A stretch of DNA of 64,000 nucleotides from Paraburkholderia sp. (GTDB lineage Bacteria > Pseudomonadota > Gammaproteobacteria > Burkholderiales > Burkholderiaceae), in the NCBI RefSeq assembly GCF_024281035.1, contig NZ_JAMXLH010000032.1, positions 94,764 to 158,763 on the forward strand, read 5' to 3'. The first letter of the stretch is position 1. Each line of letters starts with the position of its first letter. This document shows positions 53,522 to 62,606 of this stretch, piece after piece. Position numbers and translations under genes: made by a program. The notes under the pieces were generated by a model that ran no database searches, had not been told where the DNA came from, and was given only the letters and a program-made list of their open reading frames with translations.

Positions 53522-55014
53522 ACGCGCTCGCGCAGGCACCGGCTCCTGCTGTCGGCGAGCGCGAGGCGCCATCGCCGCTTGCGGCGCGCCTCGTACCTTA
53601 CGGCTTCGCGAAGAGCGGTCAGATCCTCGTCGCCCAGCAGCGCGTGGACGGCCTCGAAGTGTGGATCAGCGAACGCACGACCTCTGCCGCGATCGCCGAG
53701 GTTGCGCGCAACTTCGGCGCAATCCAGTTTGTGCGCGTCCTCGCCGATGAACTCACCCACGCAATCAACCAGGCCTACGCGCGCCAGGACGGCAGCGCGG
53801 CGCAGGTGGTCGGCGAGGTGGAGGGCGAAGTCGATCTGTCGCGTCTGATGCAGGACATCCCCGAAGTGGAGGACCTGCTCGAATCCGAAGACGACGCACC
53901 GATCATCCGCATGATCAATGCGCTGCTCACGCAGGCCGCGCGCGAGCAGGCTTCCGATATTCATATCGAGCCGTTCGAAAATGCGTCAGTGGTGCGCTTT
54001 CGCGTCGATGGCACGCTGCGCGACGTCGTGCGCCCGAAGAAGGCACTGCACGGCGCGCTGATCTCGCGTATCAAGATCATGGCGCAGCTCGACATTGCCG
54101 AAAAGCGTCTGCCGCAGGACGGTCGCATTACGCTGCGCGTGGGCGGGCGTCCGGTCGACGTGCGGGTTTCGACGTTGCCGACCGGGCACGGCGAGCGTGC
54201 GGTGCTGCGTCTGCTGGAGAAGGACGCGCAGCGGCTGAATCTATCGGCGCTCGGCATGGCCGGCGACATACTCAAGCAGTTCGACCGGCTCATCGCGAAG
54301 CCGCACGGCATCGTGCTCGTCACCGGGCCGACGGGCTCGGGCAAGACGACCACGCTTTACGCGTCGATGTCGCGGCTCGAAACGGCGGCGACGAACATCA
54401 TGACCGTCGAGGATCCGATCGAATACGACCTCCCGGGCATCGGACAAACTCAGGTGAACGAGCGCATCGGCATGACGTTCGCACGCGCGCTGCGCTCGAT
54501 CCTGCGTCAGGACCCGGACGTGATCATGATCGGCGAAATCCGCGATCTCGAAACCGCGCAGATCGCCGTGCAGGCTTCTTTGACGGGTCACCTCGTTTTG
54601 GCGACGCTGCACACGAACGATGCCGCTTCGGCGGTTACGCGTCTCACCGATATGGGCGTCGAGCCGTATCTGCTCGCGTCGTCGTTGCTCGGCGTGCTCG
54701 CGCAGCGGCTCGTGCGGCAACTGTGCCCGCACTGCAAGGAAGAGCGCGAGGAAGACGACGGCAAGAAGCGCTGGCATCCGGTCGGCTGCGATCGCTGCGG
54801 TCATTCGGGCTACGCCGGGCGCCGCGGCGTGTATGAACTGCTGCTCATCGACGAGCCAATCCGCGCGCTGATCCACCGCCACGCCGCGGATGCCGAGATA
54901 TTCGCGGCCGGCTGCGCGCAAGGCATGCGCACGCTGCGCGACGATGGTGAGCGCTGGATCGACGCCGGTACGACTTCGCTCGAAGAAGTGCTGCGCGTCA
55001 CGGGCGGCGCATGA
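53518..55014 (+). CDS. gspE: type II secretion ATPase GspE
   Basis: A 498-residue ATPase with an N1E/N2E domain, Walker A GPTGSGKTT (about residues 270-278), an Asp-box VEDPIEYDL, Walker B DPDVIMIGEIRD and a four-Cys zinc site (CPHC ... CDRCG). It powers assembly of the pseudopilus from the cytoplasmic face. GTG 53518 overlaps the gspD stop. It is followed by gspF after 32 bases. Confidence 0.96.
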   Translation: MNALAQAPAPAVGEREAPSPLAARLVPYGFAKSGQILVAQQRVDGLEVWISERTTSAAIAEVARNFGAIQFVRVLADELTHAINQAYARQDGSAAQVVGEVEGEVDLSRLMQDIPEVEDLLESEDDAPIIRMINALLTQAAREQASDIHIEPFENASVVRFRVDGTLRDVVRPKKALHGALISRIKIMAQLDIAEKRLPQDGRITLRVGGRPVDVRVSTLPTGHGERAVLRLLEKDAQRLNLSALGMAGDILKQFDRLIAKPHGIVLVTGPTGSGKTTTLYASMSRLETAATNIMTVEDPIEYDLPGIGQTQVNERIGMTFARALRSILRQDPDVIMIGEIRDLETAQIAVQASLTGHLVLATLHTNDAASAVTRLTDMGVEPYLLASSLLGVLAQRLVRQLCPHCKEEREEDDGKKRWHPVGCDRCGHSGYAGRRGVYELLLIDEPIRALIHRHAADAEIFAAGCAQGMRTLRDDGERWIDAGTTSLEEVLRVTGGA

Positions 55015-55046
55015 TGGATTGCAACCAGGCGGGGGCGTAGACAGAC

Positions 55047-56264
55047 ATGCCGGCATTCCGTTTCGAAGCGATCGACGCAACGGGCAAGGGGCAAAAAGGC
55101 GTTCTCGACGCCGACAGCGCCCGCAGCGCCCGCTCGCAGTTGCGCGGCCAGGGCCTGACGCCGCTCGTCGTCGAACCGGCCGCGAGCCGCACGCGCGGCG
55201 CGCGCGAGCAGCGGCTCGCGCTCGGGCGGAGTCTTTCGCAGCGTGAACAGGCGATCGTGACGCGCCAGCTCGCGAGTCTGTTGACGGCGGGCCTGCCGCT
55301 TGGCGAGGCGCTCTCGGTGCTCACCGAACAGGCCGAGCGCGACTACATCCGCGAACTGATGGCGGCGATCCGCGCCGAGGTGCTCGGCGGCCATTCGCTT
55401 GCGAACGCGCTCACGCAGCATCCGCGCGACTTCCCCGACATCTATCGGGCGCTCGTTGCGGCGGGCGAGCATACCGGCAAGCTCGGCATCGTGCTCTCGC
55501 GCCTCGCCGACTACATCGAGCAGCGCAACGCGCTCAAGCAGAAAATCGTGCTCGCGTTCACCTACCCGGCGATCGTCACGCTCATTGCGTTCGGCATCGT
55601 CACGTTCCTGCTGAGCTATGTGGTGCCGCAGGTCGTCAACGTGTTCGCGAGCACGAAACAGCAGTTGCCATTCCTCACGATCGTGATGATGGCGCTCTCG
55701 GGTTTCGTGCGGCACTGGTGGTGGGCGGTGCTGATCGTCGTGGCGCTCGTCGCGTGGATCGCGCGCTCCATCCTGCGCCGGCCCGGCCCGCGCCTCGCCT
55801 TCGACCACTGGCTGCTCACCGCGCCGCTCGCGGGCAAGCTCGTGCGCGGCTACAACACCGTGCGCTTTGCCAGCACGCTCGGCATCCTGAGCGCGGCGGG
55901 CGTGCCGATCCTGCGCGCGTTGCAGGCGGCGGGCGAGACGCTCTCGAACGGCGCCATGCGCACGAACGTTGACGATGCCATCGTGCGCGTGCGCGAAGGG
56001 ACGTCACTCTCGCGCGCGCTAGGCAATACGAAGACGTTTCCGCCGGTGCTCGTGCACCTGATCCGCTCGGGCGAGGCGACCGGCGACGTGACGACCATGC
56101 TCGACCGTGCGGCGGAAGGCGAGTCGCGGGAGCTGGAGCGGCGCACGATGTTCCTCACGAGCCTGCTCGAACCGTTGCTGATTCTCGCGATGGGCGGCGT
56201 GGTGCTCGTGATCGTGCTCGCGGTCATGCTGCCGATCATCGAACTGAACAATCTGGTGCAGTGA
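55047..56264 (+). CDS. gspF: type II secretion inner-membrane protein GspF
   Basis: A 405-residue protein with two cytoplasmic T2SS-F domains separated by membrane helices. The segments LAFTYPAIVTLIAFGIVTFLLSYVVPQV and MGGVVLVIVLAVMLPIIELNNLVQ are typical, as are RQLASLLTAGLPLGEALSVL and RFASTLGILSAAGVPILRAL. It anchors GspE and GspL at the inner membrane. It faces the inverted gspC gene, with only 38 bases between them. Confidence 0.95.
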   Translation: MPAFRFEAIDATGKGQKGVLDADSARSARSQLRGQGLTPLVVEPAASRTRGAREQRLALGRSLSQREQAIVTRQLASLLTAGLPLGEALSVLTEQAERDYIRELMAAIRAEVLGGHSLANALTQHPRDFPDIYRALVAAGEHTGKLGIVLSRLADYIEQRNALKQKIVLAFTYPAIVTLIAFGIVTFLLSYVVPQVVNVFASTKQQLPFLTIVMMALSGFVRHWWWAVLIVVALVAWIARSILRRPGPRLAFDHWLLTAPLAGKLVRGYNTVRFASTLGILSAAGVPILRALQAAGETLSNGAMRTNVDDAIVRVREGTSLSRALGNTKTFPPVLVHLIRSGEATGDVTTMLDRAAEGESRELERRTMFLTSLLEPLLILAMGGVVLVIVLAVMLPIIELNNLVQ

Positions 56265-56302
56265 GCCGCGCAACGCGCTTAAGAGGCGCGGCGCGCGGTG
56301 AT

Positions 56303-56716
56303 TCAGCGGACGTAGATGGTGGGGCCTGCGGCGTTGGCCGGCAGGGAGATTTCGGAATGCACGCCGTGACGGTCGATGATGATCGAGCGGGCGTGCACTT
56401 CGGCAAGCGTGGCGTCCTGGCCGACAGGACCGCCGAGCGAGACCGCTTTCGCCGGGGCGTCGCCGACGCTCACGATGGCCGCGGCGCCCTTCGAAATCGC
56501 GAGGATGCCGAAGAGGTGGATGTCCTGCACGATGTTGTGCTCGAGCTTGCCGCCGAAGAGCGTACCGGCCTGGTCTAGCGAGACGCTCGCCTGAGCGGCA
56601 GCGGCCTGCACGGGAGCGGCGCGCGTGGTGGAGATTTCGAGCGCCGACCACGCAGCCGTGGCGCAGAACACCGCGCCGGCGGCGAGTGACAGAAGACGGA
56701 TTTGCAGTGGGTTCAT
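56303..56716 (-). CDS. gspC: type II secretion protein GspC, inverted
   Basis: A 137-residue short GspC: a membrane helix (RLLSLAAGAVFCATAAWSAL) then a homology region with LFGGKLEHNIVQDIHLFGILAISKGAAAIVSVGDAPAKAVSLGG. It links the inner-membrane platform to the secretin. No PDZ or coiled-coil part is seen, so it is a minimal form. It is transcribed opposite to the rest of the cluster, between gspF and gspG, an arrangement described for Burkholderia gsp clusters. ATG 56716 is chosen over the longer frame to 56806. Confidence 0.85.
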   Translation of the reverse strand: MNPLQIRLLSLAAGAVFCATAAWSALEISTTRAAPVQAAAAQASVSLDQAGTLFGGKLEHNIVQDIHLFGILAISKGAAAIVSVGDAPAKAVSLGGPVGQDATLAEVHARSIIIDRHGVHSEISLPANAAGPTIYVR

Positions 56717-56882
56717 GCGCTCGATTGTACGGAGTATTTTGGACGATTTGATGGCGCATGTTGCGTGATGAGCCGGGTCATGAAGCGAGGGGCTCAAAGG
56801 CGTCATCGTGTGACATCACCATGAAACAGCCTGGCGTTCACCGTGGCGCCGCAACAATCATTTGCGAGGAGGTAGGGAAATC

Positions 56883-57347
56883 ATGTCCATGCGGGTCAAA
56901 TGCCGGGCCGGAATCAAAGGGATGCGCGCGCGCCGCCAACGCGGTTTCACGCTCATCGAAATCATGGTCGTGATTGCAATCCTCGGCATTCTTGCCGCGC
57001 TGATCGTGCCGAAGATCATGAGCCGCCCCGATGAAGCGCGCCGCGTCGCCGCACGCCAGGACATCGGCACGATCATGCAGGCGATGAAGCTGTATCGCCT
57101 CGACAACGGGCGCTACCCGACCCAGGACCAGGGGCTGCAGGCACTCGTGCAGAAGCCGGCTACCGACCCCGTGCCGAACAACTGGAAGGATGGCGGCTAT
57201 CTGGAGCGCCTGCCCAACGATCCGTGGGGCAAGCAGTACCAGTATCTGACTCCGGGCGTGCATGGCGAGATCGACGTGTTCAGCTACGGCGCCGACGGCA
57301 AGCCGGGCGGCGAAGGCAATGACGCCGACGTCGGGTCCTGGCAGTAG
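56883..57347 (+). CDS. gspG: major pseudopilin GspG
   Basis: A 154-residue pseudopilin with the prepilin peptidase site RQRG/FTLIEIMVVIAILGILAALIVPKIM. The leader is about 20 residues. The rest is typical GspG (ARQDIGTIMQAMKLYRLDNGRYPTQDQGLQALV ... YGADGKPGGEGNDADVGSWQ). GAGGTAGGG precedes ATG 56883; a second ATG at 56889 is possible. It forms the pseudopilus shaft. Confidence 0.96.
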   Translation: MSMRVKCRAGIKGMRARRQRGFTLIEIMVVIAILGILAALIVPKIMSRPDEARRVAARQDIGTIMQAMKLYRLDNGRYPTQDQGLQALVQKPATDPVPNNWKDGGYLERLPNDPWGKQYQYLTPGVHGEIDVFSYGADGKPGGEGNDADVGSWQ

Positions 57348-57489
57348 CCCTTCCTTGCCGCAGGTTTCGGCGCCTCGTCCGAGGTTGCGGCAACAGGCAC
57401 CGTCCACGCCGTGCGTCGTGTGAGTCGTTAGTTCCACATCCTTCAGCCCCATGCATTCCTGCTTCTTTTGCCGCCAAAAGGGGACTTCG

Positions 57490-57978
57490 ATGCGCACACA
57501 TCCGACACAGTCCATGCGCGCCCGCCCGGCGGGTTTTACGTTGATCGAAATGCTCGTCGTGCTGCTGATCGCCGGGATTCTCGTCGCGCTCGCGTCGCTC
57601 ACGATCACGCGCAATCCGCACACCGACCTCAATGAAGAGGCGCAGCGGCTTGCGCTGCTATTCGAATCCGCCAGCGACGAGGCACAGGTGCGTTCGCGGC
57701 CGCTCGCCTGGCAGCCGGTCGCGGGGGGCTTTCGCTTCGATGTGCGCACCGAGGATGGCTGGCGTCCGCTGCACGACGATCTGTTCAGCGAGCGCCATTG
57801 GGAAGGCGGCGTGACCGGCGCGACAATCACGTATCCCGGCGGCGACGACACCCCGCACTCAAACCGCCTCGTGTTTGGCACCGAGGCCGTTGAGCAATCA
57901 GTCCAGATCACGCTCTTCTCGCCGTCGGGCCGTGCGACGATCGTCGGCACCGGCACGGGTCGTTACGAGGTCCACTGA
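57490..57978 (+). CDS. gspH: minor pseudopilin GspH
   Basis: A 162-residue pseudopilin with the processing site RPAG/FTLIEMLVVLLIAGILVALASL. The remainder is Glu- and aromatic-rich, with the usual FESASDEAQVRSRPLAWQPV stretch. AAGGGGA precedes ATG 57490; an in-frame ATG at 57451 gives an odd Cys-rich start. It lies 142 bases after gspG, the widest gap in this part of the operon. Confidence 0.92.
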   Translation: MRTHPTQSMRARPAGFTLIEMLVVLLIAGILVALASLTITRNPHTDLNEEAQRLALLFESASDEAQVRSRPLAWQPVAGGFRFDVRTEDGWRPLHDDLFSERHWEGGVTGATITYPGGDDTPHSNRLVFGTEAVEQSVQITLFSPSGRATIVGTGTGRYEVH

Positions 57979-57979
57979 G

Positions 57980-58414
57980 ATGCGCTCCACAGCCCATTCC
58001 TGCACGGGTGCCCCGGCGCGTCGGAATATTCGTCGCTGCGCCGCGGTTCGTGGCTTCACGATGATCGAAGTTCTGGTTGCGCTCGCCATCATCGCGATCG
58101 CCCTGGCGGCTTCGCTGCGCGCCGTGGGCAGTCTCGCCGCGAGCGAGGCTGCTCTGCACGACCGCCTGCTCGCGGGCTGGAGCGCCGACAACGCGCTCGC
58201 GCGGCTGCGCCTGGACCATGGCTGGCCCGACACTGGCGAGAGCAGTTTTGACTGCTCACAGGGCAACCTGGCGCTGACCTGCACACAGCGCGTCACGGCG
58301 ACGCCCAATCCAGTTTTTCGCCGTGTGGAGGTGTCAGTGACGACGCCGGGCCGCGCCGGCAATCTCGCTCAACTCGTCACGATAATTGCCAATGAGACGA
58401 ACCGCTCGCTGTGA
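57980..58414 (+). CDS. gspI: minor pseudopilin GspI
   Basis: A 144-residue pseudopilin with processing site AVRG/FTMIEVLVALAIIAIALAASLRAV and a C-terminal domain containing two Cys (FDCSQGNLALTCTQRV). The start is only one base after the gspH stop. Its end overlaps the start of gspJ by 23 bases. GspI, J and K form the pseudopilus tip. Confidence 0.92.
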   Translation: MRSTAHSCTGAPARRNIRRCAAVRGFTMIEVLVALAIIAIALAASLRAVGSLAASEAALHDRLLAGWSADNALARLRLDHGWPDTGESSFDCSQGNLALTCTQRVTATPNPVFRRVEVSVTTPGRAGNLAQLVTIIANETNRSL

Positions 58415-59066
58415 CCGCGCGCGACGCACGGGCGGCTTCACGCTGATCGAGCTGCTCGTTGCGATCGCCATTCTCGCCGTGGTGGCGCTGCTTTCGTGGC
58501 GCGGCCTCGACGCGATCGTGCGCGCTCGCGAGACCATCACGCGCTCGATGGCCGAAGAGCGCGCCTTCGCGCAGATGTTCGACCAGATGCGAATCGACGC
58601 GCGCATGGCCGCGAACGACGATGAAGCGGGTGCGCCCGCGATCGCCCTCGAAGGCGGCACGCTGCAGTTCGTGCGCGCCTTCGCGGTGCCGCCGGGCGCG
58701 CCGCCGCGCCTGCAGGTGGTGCGTTATCGCGTGACTGCGGGGCAGGTGGTGCGCTATGCGTCGCCGCCGCTCGCCAATCTCGGAGCGTTGCGGCGTGCGC
58801 TGCGCGGCGACGTGAGCGACACCTGGAGCGCGTTGCCGATGATGCGGGGCGTGGGCTCGATCAACGCGCGCTTCTATGTGCCAAAGGTCGGCTGGACTGC
58901 GGACATGAGCGCGGTCAGCGAACAGGTTGCCGACGGCAATAATGGCGTGGCGGTGGCGCAGCTCGGCAACGCGCCGGTCCCGCGCGTGGTGAGGGGGATC
59001 GAAGTGAGTGTCGGCTCCAGCTCGCTCACGCGGCCGGTCACGCGTGTTTTACTGGTGGGGGAATGA
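58392..59066 (+). CDS. gspJ: minor pseudopilin GspJ
   Basis: A 224-residue pseudopilin with site RTGG/FTLIELLVAIAILAVVALLSWRGLDAIVRAR. The WRGLD motif and length fit GspJ. ATG 58392 lies within gspI; TTG 58386 is in frame but less likely. The stop overlaps the gspK start (ATGA). Confidence 0.92.
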   Translation: MRRTARCDRARRTGGFTLIELLVAIAILAVVALLSWRGLDAIVRARETITRSMAEERAFAQMFDQMRIDARMAANDDEAGAPAIALEGGTLQFVRAFAVPPGAPPRLQVVRYRVTAGQVVRYASPPLANLGALRRALRGDVSDTWSALPMMRGVGSINARFYVPKVGWTADMSAVSEQVADGNNGVAVAQLGNAPVPRVVRGIEVSVGSSSLTRPVTRVLLVGE

Positions 59067-60187
59067 GCATGCGCCGATACCCTGGCTCCTCACGATCAGG
59101 CCGCGCCGCGCGTCGCCGTGCGCCGCGCGGCGCGGCGCTCATCACCGCCTTGCTGGTGGTTTCGCTTTCGGCGATGCTCGTCTCGGGCATCCTCTGGCGG
59201 GAGCAGGTGCAAGTCCGGCGCGTCGAGAATCAGCGGCTGCACGCCCAGGCGCTATGGATCGCGCGTGCCGCGGTCGACTGGACGCGCCGCGTGCTGCGCT
59301 CCGAAGCCGAAACCTCGGCAGGCGTCACCTGGCTGGGCGGCGCGTGGAGCATGCCGATTGCGAAGACACGGTTCTCGGACTTTTTCGGCCAGATCGGCGA
59401 GGCGCGGGCCGAGGATGGCGCGGACACCTGGCTCTCCGGCTCCATCGAAGACGCCCAGGCGCGCTTCAATGTGCGCAATCTCGTTTCGGCGTCGGCGACC
59501 GGCACACTGCAACTGAACCTCTCGCAGATCGAGGCGTTCGCGCGCCTTCTGCAGACCCTTGGCATCAACGGCCAGCTCGCGAAGAACACCGCTGTCTATC
59601 TGCGCTCGGCACTGGCTTACTCGGCCACGCGCTTCCAGATGCCAGCCGCCGCGGCGAACGGCGCCTCGCAGCCCCAAGTGGTCGCAGGCGGCGGTTCGAC
59701 GGGTGGCGGCGCGTACACCGACAACCCCGGCCTTGCCGATGCCGACACCAACAGCGCCGTCGCGCCGCTGCAGATGACGAGCCTGGACTCGTTCCTCGAC
59801 GTGCCTGGCTTCACGCCTGAGATCGTGGCGCGGCTGCGCCCGTTCGTCACGATCCTGCCCACCCCGACGGCCGTGAACATGAACACCGCGAGCGCCGAGG
59901 TCATTGCGGCGATCGTGCCGGAAATGAATCTATCGGGCGCGCAGGCCCTGGTCGCGCGCCGCCAGTCCGTGTTCTTCCGTAACGTGGCCGACGTGCAGCT
60001 CGCGCTGCAAGGTGCCGGCGCCGCACAGACGACTGTCGATACGACGCTCTGTGACGTCAATACGAGCTATTTCCTGGTGCATGGCCGCGTGCAGCACGGG
60101 CGCGCGGTGGTGAACCGCACGACGCTCGTGTGGCGCGATCCGCTCACCCATTCGACGAGCATCGTGCGCGTTCGCGACGAACCATGA
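59063..60187 (+). CDS. gspK: minor pseudopilin GspK
   Basis: A 374-residue protein with a short leader (APRGAALITALLVVSLSAMLVSGILWREQVQVRR), lacking the Glu5 found in other pseudopilins, as is usual for GspK. The large C-terminal domain (NMNTASAEVIAAIVPEMNL) resembles the helix-hairpin-helix segment of the family. ATG 59063 overlaps gspJ; ATG 59069, with better spacing from GGTGGGGG, is an alternative. It caps the pseudopilus tip. Confidence 0.93.
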   Translation: MSMRRYPGSSRSGRAARRRAPRGAALITALLVVSLSAMLVSGILWREQVQVRRVENQRLHAQALWIARAAVDWTRRVLRSEAETSAGVTWLGGAWSMPIAKTRFSDFFGQIGEARAEDGADTWLSGSIEDAQARFNVRNLVSASATGTLQLNLSQIEAFARLLQTLGINGQLAKNTAVYLRSALAYSATRFQMPAAAANGASQPQVVAGGGSTGGGAYTDNPGLADADTNSAVAPLQMTSLDSFLDVPGFTPEIVARLRPFVTILPTPTAVNMNTASAEVIAAIVPEMNLSGAQALVARRQSVFFRNVADVQLALQGAGAAQTTVDTTLCDVNTSYFLVHGRVQHGRAVVNRTTLVWRDPLTHSTSIVRVRDEP

Positions 60188-60221
60188 ACCTGTGCCCGTC
60201 CAACATCGAAAAGAGGTGCGT

Positions 60222-61640
60222 TTGAGTACGCTGATCGTTCTCATGCCGGCGCGCGATCCGGCGGTCCAGGCGCAGGAATGGCAACTGCCCGAGCTGCCAT
60301 TCCTGCTGTTCAACAAGGCGGGCCATACGCAGCGCGCTGGCCGCGCGGCACTCGGGCTGCTACCGAAAGCATCGGCCACCATCCTGCTGATCGCCGCGCG
60401 CGATCTGCTCATGGTCCGCGCCAGCGTGCCGCCGCTCAAGGGGCCGCGCCTGCGCCAGGCGCTGCCGAATATCGTCGAGGAGCATCTGATCCAGGATCCG
60501 CAGGCCTGCCATCTCGCGCTCGATCCGGCGACCCAGGCTGACGGGAAGCAGACCGTCGCGGCGATCGACCGGGCGTGGTTTCGTTTCCTCGTCGAAGCCT
60601 TTACGGGCGCCGGGCACCGTAGCCTGCGCGCGGTGCCGGTGGCGCTTTGCCTACCTGAAGCGCCGGGCCAGGGCGTGCCGGCTGAATCGCAGCCCGCTGA
60701 GTCAGAAGCAGTTGGGCAAGCTGCGGCGGGCGAAAGCACGGGCCTGGCGGTTGACGCGGAATCTGCTGAATCCTCGGTGGACGGAAACGAGCCCGTGACG
60801 GCCTGCGTCTACGGCGCTGTCATGCGAACCGCGCCGGCATTTTCGCCGGACGTGGCAACCGTCATGGCAGGTGCCGCCCCGGATGTGCCTGGCACGCTGC
60901 TCGAACTCTCGATTGTGCGTGGCACCGCGGCGAAGGGCTTCGCGGTGCCGGCGGCTAGCATGGCCGCAACGGTCGAGGCGCTGGCAGGAGACGCGAACGT
61001 GACGTTCCATGTGCTCACCGGCCTGTCCGGCGAGCCGGGTGATGCCGCCGAAAAGGCGACCTTCGCGGCAGCATTGCCGGGCGCGCAGCCGCTAAGCTTC
61101 GAGGCACTCGCGAGGCGTGCGCTTGCCTGCAAGTTCGACCTGTGCCAGTTCGAGTTCCTCGTGCAGCGATGGCGGTTCGACCGCGTGACGCTGCGCCGTC
61201 TGCGCGTGCCCATCGCGCTGGTGGCAGCCTCAGTCGTGGTAGCGGTCGTCAGTGCGAACGTGCAGTGGCTGATGCTCGCTCGCCAGCGCGACGCGATCAG
61301 CGCGCAGATGACCGAGTTGCTCCTCAATGCGTTTCCGAAGACCACGGTCGTGCTCGACCCAGCGGGTCAGATGACGCGCCAGCTGTCGCAACTGCGAGTG
61401 GCTGCGGGCGTGCCTTCGCCCGACGATTTCCTCGTGCTCGCCGACGGCCTCGCGCGCTCGCTCGGCCCGGTACCCGCGAACGGCATCGCGGCGCTCGACT
61501 ATCACGACCGGCGTCTGGAAGTGACCTTCAAGCACGGCGTCGACGTCGACGCCGATCTCGCCAAACGCCTCACGAGCAACGGCCTCGCGGGCACGGCGGA
61601 CGCCAGCACGGGCAAATGGACCATCAGGAGCGCAACGTGA
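60222..61640 (+). CDS. gspL: type II secretion protein GspL
   Basis: A 472-residue bitopic protein: a cytoplasmic actin-like domain at the N-terminus (STLIVLMPARDP ... WQLPELPFLLFNKAG), a single membrane helix near residue 345 (VPIALVAASVVVAVVSANVQWLML) and a small periplasmic ferredoxin-like domain. A Glu/Ala/Ser-rich stretch at about residues 150-190 (AESQPAESEAVGQAA) looks like an inserted linker. The start is TTG 60222 with AGAGG upstream; homologues start with STLIVL. It overlaps gspM (GTGA). Confidence 0.9.
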   Translation: MSTLIVLMPARDPAVQAQEWQLPELPFLLFNKAGHTQRAGRAALGLLPKASATILLIAARDLLMVRASVPPLKGPRLRQALPNIVEEHLIQDPQACHLALDPATQADGKQTVAAIDRAWFRFLVEAFTGAGHRSLRAVPVALCLPEAPGQGVPAESQPAESEAVGQAAAGESTGLAVDAESAESSVDGNEPVTACVYGAVMRTAPAFSPDVATVMAGAAPDVPGTLLELSIVRGTAAKGFAVPAASMAATVEALAGDANVTFHVLTGLSGEPGDAAEKATFAAALPGAQPLSFEALARRALACKFDLCQFEFLVQRWRFDRVTLRRLRVPIALVAASVVVAVVSANVQWLMLARQRDAISAQMTELLLNAFPKTTVVLDPAGQMTRQLSQLRVAAGVPSPDDFLVLADGLARSLGPVPANGIAALDYHDRRLEVTFKHGVDVDADLAKRLTSNGLAGTADASTGKWTIRSAT

Positions 61641-62149
61641 AGACATCGGCTTTGAGCGGCGCATGGGCCGAGACCTGGACGAATTTCTGGGAGGCGCGCA
61701 ACCCGCGCGAGAAGATGCTGCTGACGTGGGGCAGCGCGGTGCTCACCGTGGCGATCGGCTGGTCGGTACTCTGGCAGCCAGCGGCTGATGGGCGCTTGCG
61801 CTTGCGGGAGAACCTGCCCGCGATGCGGCGCGACCTCGCGCAGATGACCGCGCAGGCCGACGAGGCGCGCTCGCTCGCGAGCGCGGCGGCGAGCGTGGCA
61901 CCGAGCGGCCAGGCGCTCAAGGACGCGCTAACGGCGTCGTTGACCGACCACGGCTTGCCGAACGCGCAGGTGCAGTTGATCGGCGCGACAACGCAGGTGC
62001 AGATGAAGAACGCGTCGTTTCCGGCGTCGACTGTCTGGCTCGACGATGTGCGCAAGCAGTTCAAGGTGCAGGTGATTGAGGCGCATATCACGGCGCTCAA
62101 GGACGATGGTCAGGTCGACCTGACCGTCTCGCTTCAGCAGGTGAAGTGA
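61637..62149 (+). CDS. gspM: type II secretion protein GspM
   Basis: A 170-residue bitopic protein with a membrane segment (LTWGSAVLTVAIGWSVLW) and a periplasmic ferredoxin-like part (QVQLIGATTQVQMKNASFPASTVWLDDVRKQFKVQVIEAHITAL). It pairs with GspL. GTG 61637 overlaps the gspL stop and AGGAG lies six bases upstream. No gspN follows: the next gene is exbD on the other strand, 24 bases away. Confidence 0.92.
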   Translation: MKTSALSGAWAETWTNFWEARNPREKMLLTWGSAVLTVAIGWSVLWQPAADGRLRLRENLPAMRRDLAQMTAQADEARSLASAAASVAPSGQALKDALTASLTDHGLPNAQVQLIGATTQVQMKNASFPASTVWLDDVRKQFKVQVIEAHITALKDDGQVDLTVSLQQVK

Positions 62150-62173
62150 AAACCAGGGGCGTCGGCGGTATCG

Positions 62174-62590
62174 CTATGGTTTCGGGGCGGTGACGAATCC
62201 GATCCGGGTCAGGCCGCCTGCATAGGCGGCTGACATCACCTGTGCCACCGCTTCGTACGGAACCTTGCGATCCGCGCCGAGATGCAGTTCCGGCAGAGGA
62301 TGTTCGTGTGCGGCGGAGGCGATCTTTGCGCGCAGCGCATCCGGTCCGACCGGCTGTCCGCCCCATAGCACGGTGCCATCGGCCTCGATCGACACGTTGA
62401 CCTGCGCCGCCTTCGTGTCTTCCTTCTGGCTGCTCGCATGCGGCAGGTCGATCTTCACCGCATGGCGCATCGCGGGAATCGTCACCATGAAGACGATCAG
62501 GAGAACCAGCATGACGTCGACGAGCGGCGTCATGTTGATTTCGCCCATCAGTCCATCGTCTTCGTCGTCGGAAAAAGGCGTCATGGCCAT
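62174..62590 (-). CDS. exbD: ExbD/TolR family energy transducer
   Basis: A 138-residue protein with a single N-terminal membrane helix carrying the key Asp (INMTPLVDVMLVLLIVFMVTIPAM) and a periplasmic domain (INVSIEADGTVLWGGQPVGPDALRAKI type). It uses the proton gradient together with ExbB to drive TonB. It follows exbB after 16 bases. Confidence 0.93.
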   Translation of the reverse strand: MAMTPFSDDEDDGLMGEINMTPLVDVMLVLLIVFMVTIPAMRHAVKIDLPHASSQKEDTKAAQVNVSIEADGTVLWGGQPVGPDALRAKIASAAHEHPLPELHLGADRKVPYEAVAQVMSAAYAGGLTRIGFVTAPKP

Positions 62591-62606
62591 CGCTGGTCCT
62601 CGGGGG

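Noticed and set aside
56265..56292. GCCGCGC / GCGCGGC hairpin between gspF and gspC
   Set aside because: It is a possible bidirectional terminator but lacks T-runs on both sides.
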